Origin: Bryobacterales bacterium | GTDB lineage: Bacteria > Acidobacteriota > Terriglobia > Bryobacterales > Bryobacteraceae | DNA: 62,375 nt | NCBI GenBank assembly: GCA_947446025.1 | Contig: CANFEY010000023.1 | Span: 1-62,375, forward strand | Direction: 5' to 3' | Shown here: positions 1 through 8,573 of the stretch, one piece after another | Numbering within the stretch: position 1 is the stretch's first letter | How the letters are laid out: the number at the start of each line of letters is the position of its first letter | Notes under the pieces: model-generated | What the model was told of the DNA's origin: nothing | Databases searched by the model: none | Seen by the model: the letters and a program-made list of their open reading frames with translations, nothing else | Made by a program: the position numbers and the translations under genes

Positions 1-132
1 CTCTACCAAATCCTACAGGTTGTCAGCGTCACCATTTTCGAGCGGACGCCCATTCTACAGGCCCTTCAGCTACAACATACCGGAGAAAAATCAGACCCAT
101 TTTTCAACCAGCTGAATCTGTTCGACTTATAG
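1..132 (+). CDS. Transposase C-terminus (partial, 5' end outside window)
   Basis: The last 43 codons of an IS4-family (DDE, PF01609-type) transposase are present, read in frame 1 from the first base with stop TAG at 130-132. The tail motif (aromatic-rich ILQxxSVTIFE, then QLNLFDL) is characteristic of this group. The DDE residues are not in the window. The gene points toward the 3' end of the DUF433 gene on the opposite strand and stops 20 bases short of it. It is probably a complete gene in the genome, cut here by the contig edge. Confidence 0.7.
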   Translation, partial: LYQILQVVSVTIFERTPILQALQLQHTGEKSDPFFNQLNLFDL

Positions 133-145
133 CCGGACACTACTG
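1..145 (+). mobile_element. IS4-like insertion sequence, right end (partial)
   Basis: Reading from base 1, an open frame of 43 residues ends with TAG at 130-132 and matches the C-terminal tail typical of IS4/DDE transposases (…QILQVVSVTIFERTPI… then …NQLNLFDL). Bases 133-145 (ccggacactactg) look like the terminal inverted repeat. The same 145 bases recur, reverse-complemented, at 62229-62375 with one substitution (F versus L in the third-last residue). Similarity stops abruptly at base 145, which marks the element boundary. The catalytic domain lies outside the window, so the family assignment rests on the tail only. Confidence 0.75.
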
Positions 146-149
146 AGAT

Positions 150-356
150 TCAAACGAACGCGGCGTAGGCGAGCGCCTGTTGCAAGTCGGCTTCCTCAAG
201 ATCGGGGTAGTCGGCGAAGAGCTCGTTCCGGTCTTGGTAGGTTGCCAGGATTTCTAGAACGCGCCTCACGGTGATTCGGAAGCCGCGGATACAGGGTTGT
301 CCACCCATCTTCCCCGGCTCGATGGTGATGCGGTCGAATGGAGCCGTCAGTGTCAT
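150..356 (-). CDS. DUF433 domain protein (antitoxin-like)
   Basis: This 68-aa protein is a complete DUF433 (PF04255) domain: DRITIEPGKMGGQPCIRGFRI followed by VRRVLEILA and the closing DYPDLEEADLQQALAYAA. DUF433 proteins are small HTH-like proteins often encoded just upstream of a DUF5615 PIN-like toxin, where they act as antitoxins. Its ATG overlaps the stop of the DinB-like gene (ATGA), so translation is probably coupled. No PIN gene follows, because the insertion sequence begins only 5 bases after the stop codon. A partner may have been separated or lost. Family assignment is firm; the antitoxin role is inferred. Confidence 0.82.
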   Translation of the reverse strand: MTLTAPFDRITIEPGKMGGQPCIRGFRITVRRVLEILATYQDRNELFADYPDLEEADLQQALAYAAFV

Positions 357-859
357 CTAGCTCCTTGCGCCGCTAGCTCCTTCGCTCGGAACTCTTTGTA
401 CACGGCGCGGACCGCTTGGATCTCGCGGACGTGTTCTTCCAGGTGCTCTGCGAACCATTCGACAGACGCGCGCAGCGTGGTGGCCCCGTCCTTACTGTGC
501 GTGCCGGGGCGCGCGAATTCGGCTTCGGTCAGGTCCTTCAGCAGTTCGTGATTATCCGACCGCAGCCGGCGGAACGTCTCCAGCGCCACCGACACCTTGC
601 GCCGCGCGTAGTCGAGCCTGACCATCCACAGCGGGTCGTCGAAATATTGCAGCGTCGGATTGTCCTCGGCCAACATCTGCCGGAAGCGCATCACGGCCAC
701 CGCCTCGGCGTCGGCCAGGTGGCACACGATTTGGCGCACCGTCCATTCGTAGCCCTCGGCTTTGAAGTCGAGCACGGGACCCGCAGCACCCGTGGTGGCC
801 ATGGCCAGCAGTTCGGCTCCACGCCGATAGCGTTCTAGTAAATCAGAAAGTTGGCTCAT
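353..859 (-). CDS. DinB-like metal-dependent protein
   Basis: This 168-aa four-helix-bundle protein belongs to the DinB/YfiT superfamily (DinB_2). The three metal-ligand histidines are visible: H47 (VCHLADAE) and the H139-x3-H143 pair (AEHLEEHVREI). Members are thiol-transferase-like or of unknown function; no substrate can be read from the sequence. It is the middle gene of a tightly packed operon: its ATG directly follows the TAA of the 51-aa zinc-ribbon gene with no spacer, and its TGA overlaps the ATG of the DUF433 gene. Confidence 0.8.
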   Translation of the reverse strand: MSQLSDLLERYRRGAELLAMATTGAAGPVLDFKAEGYEWTVRQIVCHLADAEAVAVMRFRQMLAEDNPTLQYFDDPLWMVRLDYARRKVSVALETFRRLRSDNHELLKDLTEAEFARPGTHSKDGATTLRASVEWFAEHLEEHVREIQAVRAVYKEFRAKELAAQGAR

Positions 860-1015
860 TTAGTAGTAATCTGCACAGGACATGAAGTAGCCGCAACGCT
901 CGCAGTAGAGCTTGCATTTACGCTCGCTCAGGCGGAGGCTGCACACGGGACAGAAGAGCATGGGCTCGTTTTCGGCAAGCGCCTTGCGGGATTCTGCGGC
1001 CTGGTCCACGTCCAT
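860..1015 (-). CDS. 51-aa zinc-ribbon protein
   Basis: A short gene runs from ATG at 1015 to TAA at 860. The product has about 18 charged residues, then a four-cysteine ribbon, FCPVC…CKLYCERCGYFMSC, ending ADYY. The two CPxC/CxxC knuckles (residues 22/25 and 38/41) plus extra Cys at 34 and 47 indicate a small zinc-binding protein. Similar tiny ribbons of unknown function are, to my knowledge, recurrent in Acidobacteria. Its stop codon abuts the ATG of the DinB-like gene, which supports it being real and co-translated. It lies head to head with ggt, with only 36 bases between the start codons. Confidence 0.7.
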   Translation of the reverse strand: MDVDQAAESRKALAENEPMLFCPVCSLRLSERKCKLYCERCGYFMSCADYY

Positions 1016-1051
1016 ATAGAAGAACCATTATACTGGGGGCGGAGAGTTCAC

Positions 1052-2902
1052 ATGTCGCGAAAAAAGTTACTCGTTGGCTCCGCTGTAGCCGCCGCGCTGA
1101 TCGCTATTGCCTCGTTTTCCGTTGCGCAGACGCGCCGCAGTGAGCCGGGAATCCGGCAGGCGGTGCGTGGGGCGAACTCCGCCGTGGCCGCGGGGAGCGA
1201 TTACGCCACCGACGCGGGCATGAAACTGATGACCACCGGGGGAAATGCGATTGATGTGGGCGTGGCGACGCTATTCGCGGCTTCCGCCACCGAGCTTTCG
1301 CACTTCGGCATGGGTGGCGAGGCTCCGATTCTGGTGCGGACCAAAGAGGGCAAGGTATTTTCCATCGCCGGGGTGGGAACGATGCCGAAGCTCGCCACCG
1401 CGGATTTTTATCGCAAGCGCCAGCTCAAGATCGGTGAGACCACGTTCGACAATGACGGCAAGGGGCTGAAGGGTGTGATGCCGAACGCGGGCTTGATGCC
1501 GGCGCTGGTCCCCGGAATGGTGGACGCAGGCTTAGTGGCTTTGAAGGAATTCGGCACCAAGTCTTTCAACGAGATTATCGGACCGGCCATTGAGCACGCC
1601 GACGGCTACGTAGTCGACGAGATGCGCGCGCGCTCCTTCGCCGGCGGACGCGATTTTTTTGAGCTGTGGCCGACCTCGAAGGCCCACTTCATGCCGGAGG
1701 GCCACACTCCGCGCATTGGAGAAGTCTTCCGCCAACCCAATCTGGCGGCTACGCTGCGCGCCATGGCGGATGCGGAGAAGAAGGCTCTTGCCGCGGGCAA
1801 AGACCGCAAGGGCGCCCTCGACGCGGTGCGCGACTACTTTTACCGCGGCCCCATCGCCCGCAAGATCGACGAGTTCAGCAAAGCCAATGGCGGCCTGCTT
1901 CGCTACGAAGACATGGCGGCGTTCCACGCGGATGTGGAAGAGCCGGTTTCGACCACCTACCACGGCTACACCGTCTACAAGCCGGGCTTCTGGAGCCAAG
2001 GGCCGGACCTGATTGAAGCGCTGAATATCCTGGACACATTCAAAGACAAGCCCGCCTTCAATTCGCCGGAGTACATCCACCGGTCCGTTGAGGCGCTGAA
2101 GCTGGCGTATGCGGATCGCGACACCTACTACGCCGATCCGAAGTTCAGCAAGCTGGATTACAAAGTGTTCCTGACCAGGGAATACGCAGCGGAGCGGGCG
2201 AAGTTGATCACTGACCGCGCTTCGACCAGCTTCCGGCAAGGCGCGCTCAACGGCAAGACGCTGCCGCATCCGACGAGCGCGAATATGGCGTCGTACCGGA
2301 TTGACGATGCGTTGATGTCGCACGATACCACGTGCGTGGACGTGATTAACAAAGACGGCTCGATGTTCTCCGCCACGCCTTCCGGAGCGTGGATGCCCAG
2401 CGTGATCGCCGGCGATACGGGCATTCCGCTTACGCAACGCGCGCAGAGTTTTGTGTTGCTGGAAGGCCACCCGAACGAACTACAGGGCGGCAAGCGGCCT
2501 CGCGTGACGCTTTCGCCGACGCTGGTGACCACGGCTGCCGGCGCTCCCGCCTTCGCGCTATCGACGCCAGGGGCCGATGTGCAGGATCAGGCTCTGATGC
2601 AAGTTCTGTTCAACGCAATGGAGTTCGGCATGGACGCGCAACAGGCGGTGGAGGCTCCGCGCTATCAGACGCGCCATATGGTTTCCAGCATGGACAACCA
2701 CGCTTGGAACATCAACAGCCTGTGGCTGGATGAGCGCATTCCGGTCGAGACCGGCCAAGCGCTGGTCCGCATGGGACACGACGCAGCGCAGATGTCGAAG
2801 TACAACAGCGGCTCGGCACCGGTGATGGTGCGGGTGCTGTCCAACGGCGTGCTGGAAGCGGGCGCGGACCCCTTCTACAACCGCTCAGCGCGAGCCCGAT
2901 AG
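1052..2902 (+). CDS. ggt: Gamma-glutamyltransferase, secreted
   Basis: This 616-aa member of the gamma-glutamyltranspeptidase (Ntn-hydrolase) family transfers or hydrolyses the gamma-glutamyl group of glutathione and related peptides, usually in the periplasm. A signal peptide is clear (SRKK, then a hydrophobic stretch ending ASFSVAQ). The autoprocessing/catalytic Thr is T426 in HDTTCVDVINKDG; the residue two after it is Cys where many homologues have His. The GGKRPR and LSTPGADVQDQ motifs of the small subunit follow. The ATG at 1052 was chosen because it follows a ggggcggagag ribosome site and starts the signal peptide; a longer frame back to a TTG at 851 overlaps the zinc-ribbon gene and is unlikely. 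The 3' end overlaps the convergent hydrolase by 18 bases. Confidence 0.88.
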   Translation: MSRKKLLVGSAVAAALIAIASFSVAQTRRSEPGIRQAVRGANSAVAAGSDYATDAGMKLMTTGGNAIDVGVATLFAASATELSHFGMGGEAPILVRTKEGKVFSIAGVGTMPKLATADFYRKRQLKIGETTFDNDGKGLKGVMPNAGLMPALVPGMVDAGLVALKEFGTKSFNEIIGPAIEHADGYVVDEMRARSFAGGRDFFELWPTSKAHFMPEGHTPRIGEVFRQPNLAATLRAMADAEKKALAAGKDRKGALDAVRDYFYRGPIARKIDEFSKANGGLLRYEDMAAFHADVEEPVSTTYHGYTVYKPGFWSQGPDLIEALNILDTFKDKPAFNSPEYIHRSVEALKLAYADRDTYYADPKFSKLDYKVFLTREYAAERAKLITDRASTSFRQGALNGKTLPHPTSANMASYRIDDALMSHDTTCVDVINKDGSMFSATPSGAWMPSVIAGDTGIPLTQRAQSFVLLEGHPNELQGGKRPRVTLSPTLVTTAAGAPAFALSTPGADVQDQALMQVLFNAMEFGMDAQQAVEAPRYQTRHMVSSMDNHAWNINSLWLDERIPVETGQALVRMGHDAAQMSKYNSGSAPVMVRVLSNGVLEAGADPFYNRSARAR

Positions 2903-3604
2903 CCAGCTCCGCATGGCTGCGGAGACGGCGGTGGGTTGCTCCATGGTGGACATGTGGCCGGACCTGGGGACGATCACCAATTGCGAACCGGCGATCCCAG
3001 CCGCGATCTTTTCGTGCGCGGCGGGCGGGCTCCACGCGTCGTCGCCTCCGGTGAGCACCAGTGCGGGACACTGAATCGTTTCCAGCACCGGGCGCGCATC
3101 ACGCCGCGCCAGCAACGCCTGCTGCTGGACCAGGAATAGCTCCGGCGTCTTGCGCTCGAACATACCCACGATGGCATCCACTAAGACCGCGTCGCCACGG
3201 CGATGCTCCGGGACCATACCCTTCATCCACTCCATCGCCATCGCGCGGATGCCTTGCTGGAACGCGATATCGAGCAGATGCCGCCTCCCGCGCGCTTCCT
3301 CCTCGCCCGCCTCGCCCTCCGCGCGCGGAATGACGCCGGTGTTCATCACCGCGATGTGCGTCACACGTTCCGGCGCGAGCCTGTAAACCTCAAACGCCAC
3401 GCGCCCACCCATCGAATGGCCTGCCAACGCGAAACGCTGCGGTGCCGCAGCCAGTGCCGCCTGGGCCATTTCGACGAGCGTGGTGTGTTGCATGCCCCAC
3501 TCGACTACGCGCGCATCGGCGATGTCAGTGAGCGCCTCGATCTGCGCGTCCCACACCGTGTGGTCGCACATGAGGCCGGGAAGCAAGACTAGCGGCTGCC
3601 GCAA
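2885..3604 (-). CDS. Alpha/beta hydrolase
   Basis: This 239-aa single-domain alpha/beta hydrolase has its nucleophile in GHSMGG (about residue 64), the acid in GGDDAWSP and the histidine in RSGHMSTME near the C-terminus. The start LVLLPGLMCDHTVWD is the usual oxyanion-hole strand, so there is no signal peptide and it is probably cytosolic. It follows the tannase-like gene by only 4 bases on the same strand and is probably its operon partner. The substrate is unknown; esterases and peroxidase-type hydrolases share this layout. Confidence 0.85.
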   Translation of the reverse strand: MRQPLVLLPGLMCDHTVWDAQIEALTDIADARVVEWGMQHTTLVEMAQAALAAAPQRFALAGHSMGGRVAFEVYRLAPERVTHIAVMNTGVIPRAEGEAGEEEARGRRHLLDIAFQQGIRAMAMEWMKGMVPEHRRGDAVLVDAIVGMFERKTPELFLVQQQALLARRDARPVLETIQCPALVLTGGDDAWSPPAAHEKIAAGIAGSQLVIVPRSGHMSTMEQPTAVSAAMRSWLSGSR

Positions 3605-3608
3605 GGCC

Positions 3609-5129
3609 CTATTGCACCTTGCAGCTGAAGTTCGCCGCTTCGTTCGTGCTGCCCGAGCCGTTGTAGACAGCGGTCTGCGGATAGGTGCACAGCGGACGAG
3701 TGCGGTCCACCTGCCCTTGCGTGGAATGCGAGGCGATCATCTTCTCAGGCGCCTTGCCCTGCTCCACCCACTGTTCCATCAGCGTGACCGCGTCGAACGA
3801 ATTCGGCCCGTCGCCGCCGTTGCAGTGCTGCATGCCGGGAGCCATGAAGAGCCGCATCGATTGATCTATCTTCGCCACGCCGCCCAGCCTCTTCGCGACG
3901 CCGTTGTAGTAGTTGATGCTGTTGCCCGGTGCGATCAGCTGATCATTCCAGCCGTGATACATCAAGAGCTTGCCTTTGTGGTCAAAGAACTTGCTCAGAT
4001 CGGGATTGATCGCGTTGTTCAAGCCGTTGTCCGTCTTATCGAACTTGTCGATGTCGGCGAAGTCCAGCTTCATCGCATCCCAATTGGGGTCTTTGAACAT
4101 CACGAAGCGGAACGTATCGGCGGCAACGTCGGCTGGATTCCTGCCGGCCAGGATGCCCCACGACATTTCGCTGCCGGGTTCCAGCGGCGGGAAGATCTCG
4201 GCTTTGTTGCGCGGATTGGTTGCAGCGGTGTAGATCTGCTTCGCCGCAGCGACCTGGTCCGCGTTGAGGCAGCCCGTGGTTGCTCCGGCGGCGCACATCG
4301 TCACCGCGGGATCGAACTTGCACTTCTTCGGATTGTCGATCACGCCGTCGGCCACCCCGTCCAGCGCGTCACAGGCCTTGAGGGCAGCAGCGTGCAGGAC
4401 CTGCAAGTGCGCGTTTTCGAGCAAGCTATCGGGAGTCTTATGCACCGCCTGATACACCCACAGCGACCAGGCATGCAGATGGATCATGTAATTCGCGGGC
4501 GCACCAGCGACGATGCCGTCGAAGTCGTTCGGATACCGCTGCGCTTCCGTGAGCCCCTGCTTGCCGCCGGTGGAGCAGCCCACCCAGTATGAGTAGCGAG
4601 CCGGACTGCCGTAGAAACTTTCGATGACCGACTTCGCCTTCACCACCATTTCGTGCTCGGAGCGGTACGCGTAGTCAATCAATTTCTCCGGATGATCCAG
4701 CGCGAAGGTGCCGCGCCCGCCAACGTGTCCGGTGTCCGTCGAACTTGCGGCGTAACCGCGCTCGATCCCCAAAGCCAATGCGGAGTAGCTGATCACGCCA
4801 GCCCAGCCGCCGTTGCCCACCGCCTGATACTTGCCGTTCCAGCTCGTCGCAGGCAGCCACACTTCTACCTTGATGTCGGAATCTTTCGAGGGCGTGAGCG
4901 TCGCCGTCACGCGGCAGAACGCGGGCAGGTTCGCGTAGGGGTTCGGCCCCTTGCCCTTGCCTCCCTTGGCGTCCCCGGCTCCAGGGACTTGAAACGCTCC
5001 CGGCGCGACCACGGCGGCGGAGGTGATGGTGGCGTCCAGCAACTTCAGCGACGCGAGGCTTTCGCAAGTGGCCGCGAGGCCGGGCAGCGCGAGGGAGCAG
5101 AGAGACAAGGTCAAAAATTGGATGCGCAC
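3609..5129 (-). CDS. Tannase/feruloyl esterase family protein, secreted
   Basis: This 506-aa member of the tannase/feruloyl esterase family (PF07519) hydrolyses aromatic esters of plant origin. It has a signal peptide (about 20 residues, ending PGLAA), the nucleophile S186 in VGCSTGGKQG, and the C-terminal GMQHCNGGDGPNSFD that supplies the catalytic His. Cys185 and the Cys next to that His match the disulfide reported to hold the triad in this family. The start is GTG at 5129 behind an AAGGAG site. A lysine/glycine-rich linker (GDAKGGKGKGP) lies near residue 55. With the GH67 cluster it fits a plant-polymer-degrading lifestyle. Confidence 0.86.
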   Translation of the reverse strand: MRIQFLTLSLCSLALPGLAATCESLASLKLLDATITSAAVVAPGAFQVPGAGDAKGGKGKGPNPYANLPAFCRVTATLTPSKDSDIKVEVWLPATSWNGKYQAVGNGGWAGVISYSALALGIERGYAASSTDTGHVGGRGTFALDHPEKLIDYAYRSEHEMVVKAKSVIESFYGSPARYSYWVGCSTGGKQGLTEAQRYPNDFDGIVAGAPANYMIHLHAWSLWVYQAVHKTPDSLLENAHLQVLHAAALKACDALDGVADGVIDNPKKCKFDPAVTMCAAGATTGCLNADQVAAAKQIYTAATNPRNKAEIFPPLEPGSEMSWGILAGRNPADVAADTFRFVMFKDPNWDAMKLDFADIDKFDKTDNGLNNAINPDLSKFFDHKGKLLMYHGWNDQLIAPGNSINYYNGVAKRLGGVAKIDQSMRLFMAPGMQHCNGGDGPNSFDAVTLMEQWVEQGKAPEKMIASHSTQGQVDRTRPLCTYPQTAVYNGSGSTNEAANFSCKVQ

Positions 5130-5155
5130 GTGGACTCCTTATTTGTTCGAGTGTA

Positions 5156-6145
5156 TCACTGGATCTGAATGACGATGCGCCCGCGAACTTTCCCCGCCAA
5201 AATCTCTTCGCCCGCGGCGAAAACCTGATCGAGGGGACGCACCTCCGTCATCGCGTCGAGTTTCGCCAGCGGCAAGTCGCGTGAGAGCCGTGACCAGATT
5301 TCGAGGCGCCCGGCTTTATCCACCTTCGGCGAATCTATGCCGAGCAGGTTTACGCCGCGCAGGATAAAGGGGAAAACGGTGGTGTTGAGCGCGGTGCCGC
5401 CGGCCAGTCCGCAAGCCGCCACGCTGCCGCGCGACTCCACCGTTCGCAACGCAGCCGCCAACGTGTCACCGCCCACCGAATCGATCACGGCCGACCAGCG
5501 TTCGGTTTCGAGCGGGCGCTTGGATGGCGCGGCCAATTCCGCGCGGTCGAGGATGGTGGCAGCTCCCAGCGCGTGCAAGTAGCCGGCTTGCTCCGGCCGT
5601 CCCGTGGATGCCGCCACCGTGTAGCCAAGCTGCGCCAGGATCGCGACCGCCGTGCTACCCACTCCGCCCGCCGCACCGGTCACCAGCACGTCACGACCTC
5701 CGGGTTTGAGACCGTGATGTTCCAGCGCGATCACCGCTTGCATCGCCGTGAAGCCTGCGGTGCCGATCGCCATGGCCTGCACCAGCTTCATCTTTTGCGG
5801 CAACGGAACGATGTGCTTGGCGTCGATGCGCGCTAGTTCCGCGTAGCCTCCCCACATGATCTCCGAGGTGCCGCAGCCGGTCACCACAACCGAGTCGCCG
5901 GGTTTGAACTCAGCCACCGCCGATTCCTCCACCGTGCCCGCGAAATCGATGCCGGGGATCATCGGATACGTCCGGATCACGCCGGGTTTTCCGGTCACCG
6001 CGAGGCCGTCTTTATAATTGAGGCTCGAATAGGCGATGCGCACCAGCACTTCACCGGGTGGTAGCTGCGAGCGCTCGACATCGGTTATCGAGCAGGCAGT
6101 CTGTGTAACAAGTACAGCGCGAAATGTCGTCACAGCAGGTATCAT
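5156..6145 (-). CDS. YhdH/YhfP-type quinone oxidoreductase (acrylyl-CoA reductase-like)
   Basis: This 329-aa zinc-free MDR-family enzyme has an N-terminal GroES-like part with SLNYKDGLAVTGKPGV and PMIPGIDFAG, both hallmarks of the YhdH/AcuI subgroup, and a Rossmann motif GAAGGVGSTAV. Characterised AcuI enzymes reduce acryloyl-CoA with NADPH; whether this one does is not shown. It starts 19 bases from the divergent membrane-synthase gene, so the two promoters must overlap. A GTG 12 bases inside is an alternative start. Confidence 0.85.
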   Translation of the reverse strand: MIPAVTTFRAVLVTQTACSITDVERSQLPPGEVLVRIAYSSLNYKDGLAVTGKPGVIRTYPMIPGIDFAGTVEESAVAEFKPGDSVVVTGCGTSEIMWGGYAELARIDAKHIVPLPQKMKLVQAMAIGTAGFTAMQAVIALEHHGLKPGGRDVLVTGAAGGVGSTAVAILAQLGYTVAASTGRPEQAGYLHALGAATILDRAELAAPSKRPLETERWSAVIDSVGGDTLAAALRTVESRGSVAACGLAGGTALNTTVFPFILRGVNLLGIDSPKVDKAGRLEIWSRLSRDLPLAKLDAMTEVRPLDQVFAAGEEILAGKVRGRIVIQIQ

Positions 6146-6164
6146 AGTTCACTTACGCTCCCAC

Positions 6165-8561
6165 ATGAACACCAGCCCACCACGACCCTTCCTTCCGCTC
6201 CTCCTGCTGCTCTTCATCGGCAGCGGCTGCGCGGCGTTGATTTACGAGATTGTCTGGTTTCAGCTGTTGCAGCTAGCCATCGGATCGTCGGCGATCTCGC
6301 TGGGCGTTCTGCTGGGCACCTTCATGGGCGGGATGTGCCTGGGGAGCTTGCTGCTGCCGCGCTACGTCTCGGCGAAGGAACATCCGTTGCGGGTCTACGC
6401 GAAGATCGAACTGGGTATAGCGGTGTGCGGCGTCGCCGTGCTGTTTCTGATTCCGCTGGTTGATCGCCTGTATGCTGCGGTGGCCACATTCGGGCTCACG
6501 GGCGTGATCCCGCGCGCGATCGTCGCGGCACTATGCCTGCTGCCTCCTACGGTGCTGATGGGCGCGTCACTGCCGGCGATGGCGCGCTGGATTGAAACGA
6601 CGCCGCAGGGTGTCGCGTGGCTCGGATTCTTCTACGGCGGCAACATCGTGGGCGCGGTGCTCGGATGCTTGCTGGCGGGTTTCTACTTGTTGCGCGTGTA
6701 CGACATGGGCGTGGCGACGTATGCGGCCGTGGCAATTAATGTCGCGGTAGGCGTGCTCGGCTGGATTCTCGCAAACCGCGCTCCGTACACACCCGCCGTT
6801 GAAGAAGGTGGTCCGGCAACCGAGGTCGAAGGCAAGCCCGCTGTATTCGCGGCCATCGCGATCTCCGGCATGTGCGCACTGGGCGCAGAAGTGGTCTGGA
6901 CCCGGCTGCTCGCAATGATGATGGGCGCGACCGTGTACACGTTCTCCATCATCCTCGCGGTGTTCCTGGTCGGCCTCGGCATTGGGAGCACCGCCGGCGC
7001 GATGCTGGGGCGCAACGGCGTGCGGGCGCGAAATGCGCTGGGATGGGCGCAATTGCTGGCTGCGGGGGGCATCGCTTGGACTGCATACATGCTCGCCGAT
7101 TCCCTGCCCTATTGGCCCGTGAATCCGCTGCTGGCGAGCAGCGCTTGGTTTAACTTCCAAATTGATCTAGTGCGCGCCCTATGGACCGTGCTCCCGCCCG
7201 CGCTGATGTGGGGCGCGAGTTTTCCGCTCGCGATGGCCGCGGTGAGTGCGCCCGGGCAGGACTCCGCGAAAGTAGCCGGACAAACCTACGCAGCAAACAC
7301 CGTCGGTGCGATCTTCGGCGCTCTGCTGTTTAGTGTGCTCTTCGTCCCGTGGCTCGGCACGCAGAACTCGCAACGATTACTGATCGGCCTGGCGATGCTG
7401 AGCGCTCTGATCGCGCTGGCTCCCATGCTGCTCAACGCTATTCGGGGACGCTCAGACACGCTCGCGGCCGCAGTCGTGATCATCGCGATGGGGGGAGGAG
7501 CCGCCTTGATGCGCGGATTGAGTCCCGTACCGTGGCTCCCGCTCGCCTACGGACGCCGCGCCATCACCACTACCGGCGCGGGCGAACCACTCTACGTGGG
7601 CGAGGGCATGAACTCCTCCATCGTTATCTCGCAGCTTCCCGGCGGCCAGCGCTACTTTCACGTCAGCGGCAAAGTCGAAGCCTCCACCGAACCCTTCGAC
7701 ATGCGCCTGCAGCGCATGCTGGGACACATCTCCGCGCTGGCGCATCGCGATCCCAAGTCCGTGCTCATCGTTGGATTCGGCGCGGGCGTCACGGCCGGGT
7801 CGTTTACAACGTACTCAGGGATGCAACGCATCGTGATCTGCGAAATGGAGCCTCTCATCCCCCCCGCGGCAAACACCTACTTCGGCGAGGAGAATTATAG
7901 AGTCCTCAATGACAAGCGCACCGAGGTCCACTACGATGATGCGCGGCACTTCGTTCTCACCACTCCGGAAAAGTTCGACATCATCACCTCCGATCCCATT
8001 CATCCCTGGGTGAAAGGCGCGGCGACGCTATATTCGAAGGAATACTTCGAGATCGCTAAACAACACCTGAACCCCGGAGGCGTGATCACTCAGTGGGTGC
8101 CGCTGTATGAGAGCGACCTCGACACAGTGAAAAGTGAGGTCGCAACCTTCTTCGAGGTGTTCCCGAACGCGACCATTTGGGCCAACAATATCGACGGCGA
8201 AGGCTACGACGTGGTGCTGCTAGGGCAAGCCGCGCCAACTAAGATCGATGTGGATGAGGTCCAGCAGCGCCTCCAGCGCGAGCCGCAGGTGGCACAGTCG
8301 CTTTCACAGGTCCACATCAACGGCGCGGCGGAACTTTTTTCGACCTATGCGGGCCAGGCTCAGGACATGCGCCAGTGGGTGGCGGGCGCGGCCATCAATC
8401 GCGACTTGAACCTGCGCCTCCAGTATCTCGCCGGCATGGGATCCAATAATCAGAATGCGCCGCTCATCATGCAGGAGATCATCCAGACGCGCACGTTCCC
8501 GCGGGACCTGTTCACGGGCTCCCTGGAGACTCTGACGCATCTCAAAGAGCTGCTCCGCTGA
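6165..8561 (+). CDS. Membrane-fused spermidine synthase-like protein
   Basis: This 798-aa protein has two parts. Residues 1 to about 500 hold many transmembrane segments (GSGCAALIYEIVWFQLL is the typical first one), in two repeats of a transporter-like fold. The remainder is a spermidine-synthase/Rossmann methyltransferase-like domain with LIVGFGAGVTAG, the acidic ICEMEP, YDDARHFVL and DIITSDPIHPW. Such fused MFS/spermidine synthase proteins are common in Acidobacteria and Planctomycetes, and their substrate is not established. The ATG at 6165 begins the first membrane segment; an upstream extension would overlap the divergent gene. The YDDAR motif in place of the canonical GDAR is still compatible with aminopropyl transfer. 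Confidence 0.82.
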   Translation: MNTSPPRPFLPLLLLLFIGSGCAALIYEIVWFQLLQLAIGSSAISLGVLLGTFMGGMCLGSLLLPRYVSAKEHPLRVYAKIELGIAVCGVAVLFLIPLVDRLYAAVATFGLTGVIPRAIVAALCLLPPTVLMGASLPAMARWIETTPQGVAWLGFFYGGNIVGAVLGCLLAGFYLLRVYDMGVATYAAVAINVAVGVLGWILANRAPYTPAVEEGGPATEVEGKPAVFAAIAISGMCALGAEVVWTRLLAMMMGATVYTFSIILAVFLVGLGIGSTAGAMLGRNGVRARNALGWAQLLAAGGIAWTAYMLADSLPYWPVNPLLASSAWFNFQIDLVRALWTVLPPALMWGASFPLAMAAVSAPGQDSAKVAGQTYAANTVGAIFGALLFSVLFVPWLGTQNSQRLLIGLAMLSALIALAPMLLNAIRGRSDTLAAAVVIIAMGGGAALMRGLSPVPWLPLAYGRRAITTTGAGEPLYVGEGMNSSIVISQLPGGQRYFHVSGKVEASTEPFDMRLQRMLGHISALAHRDPKSVLIVGFGAGVTAGSFTTYSGMQRIVICEMEPLIPPAANTYFGEENYRVLNDKRTEVHYDDARHFVLTTPEKFDIITSDPIHPWVKGAATLYSKEYFEIAKQHLNPGGVITQWVPLYESDLDTVKSEVATFFEVFPNATIWANNIDGEGYDVVLLGQAAPTKIDVDEVQQRLQREPQVAQSLSQVHINGAAELFSTYAGQAQDMRQWVAGAAINRDLNLRLQYLAGMGSNNQNAPLIMQEIIQTRTFPRDLFTGSLETLTHLKELLR

Positions 8562-8573
8562 CCGGTAGGCAGT

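Noticed and set aside
851-1051. N-terminal extension of gamma-glutamyltransferase from TTG at 851
   Set aside because: It precedes a clear signal peptide with its own ribosome site at 1052 and overlaps the opposite-strand zinc-ribbon gene.
3480-4592. Long plus-strand frame opposite the tannase-like gene
   Set aside because: It is a shadow of the well-supported minus-strand gene and has no motif.
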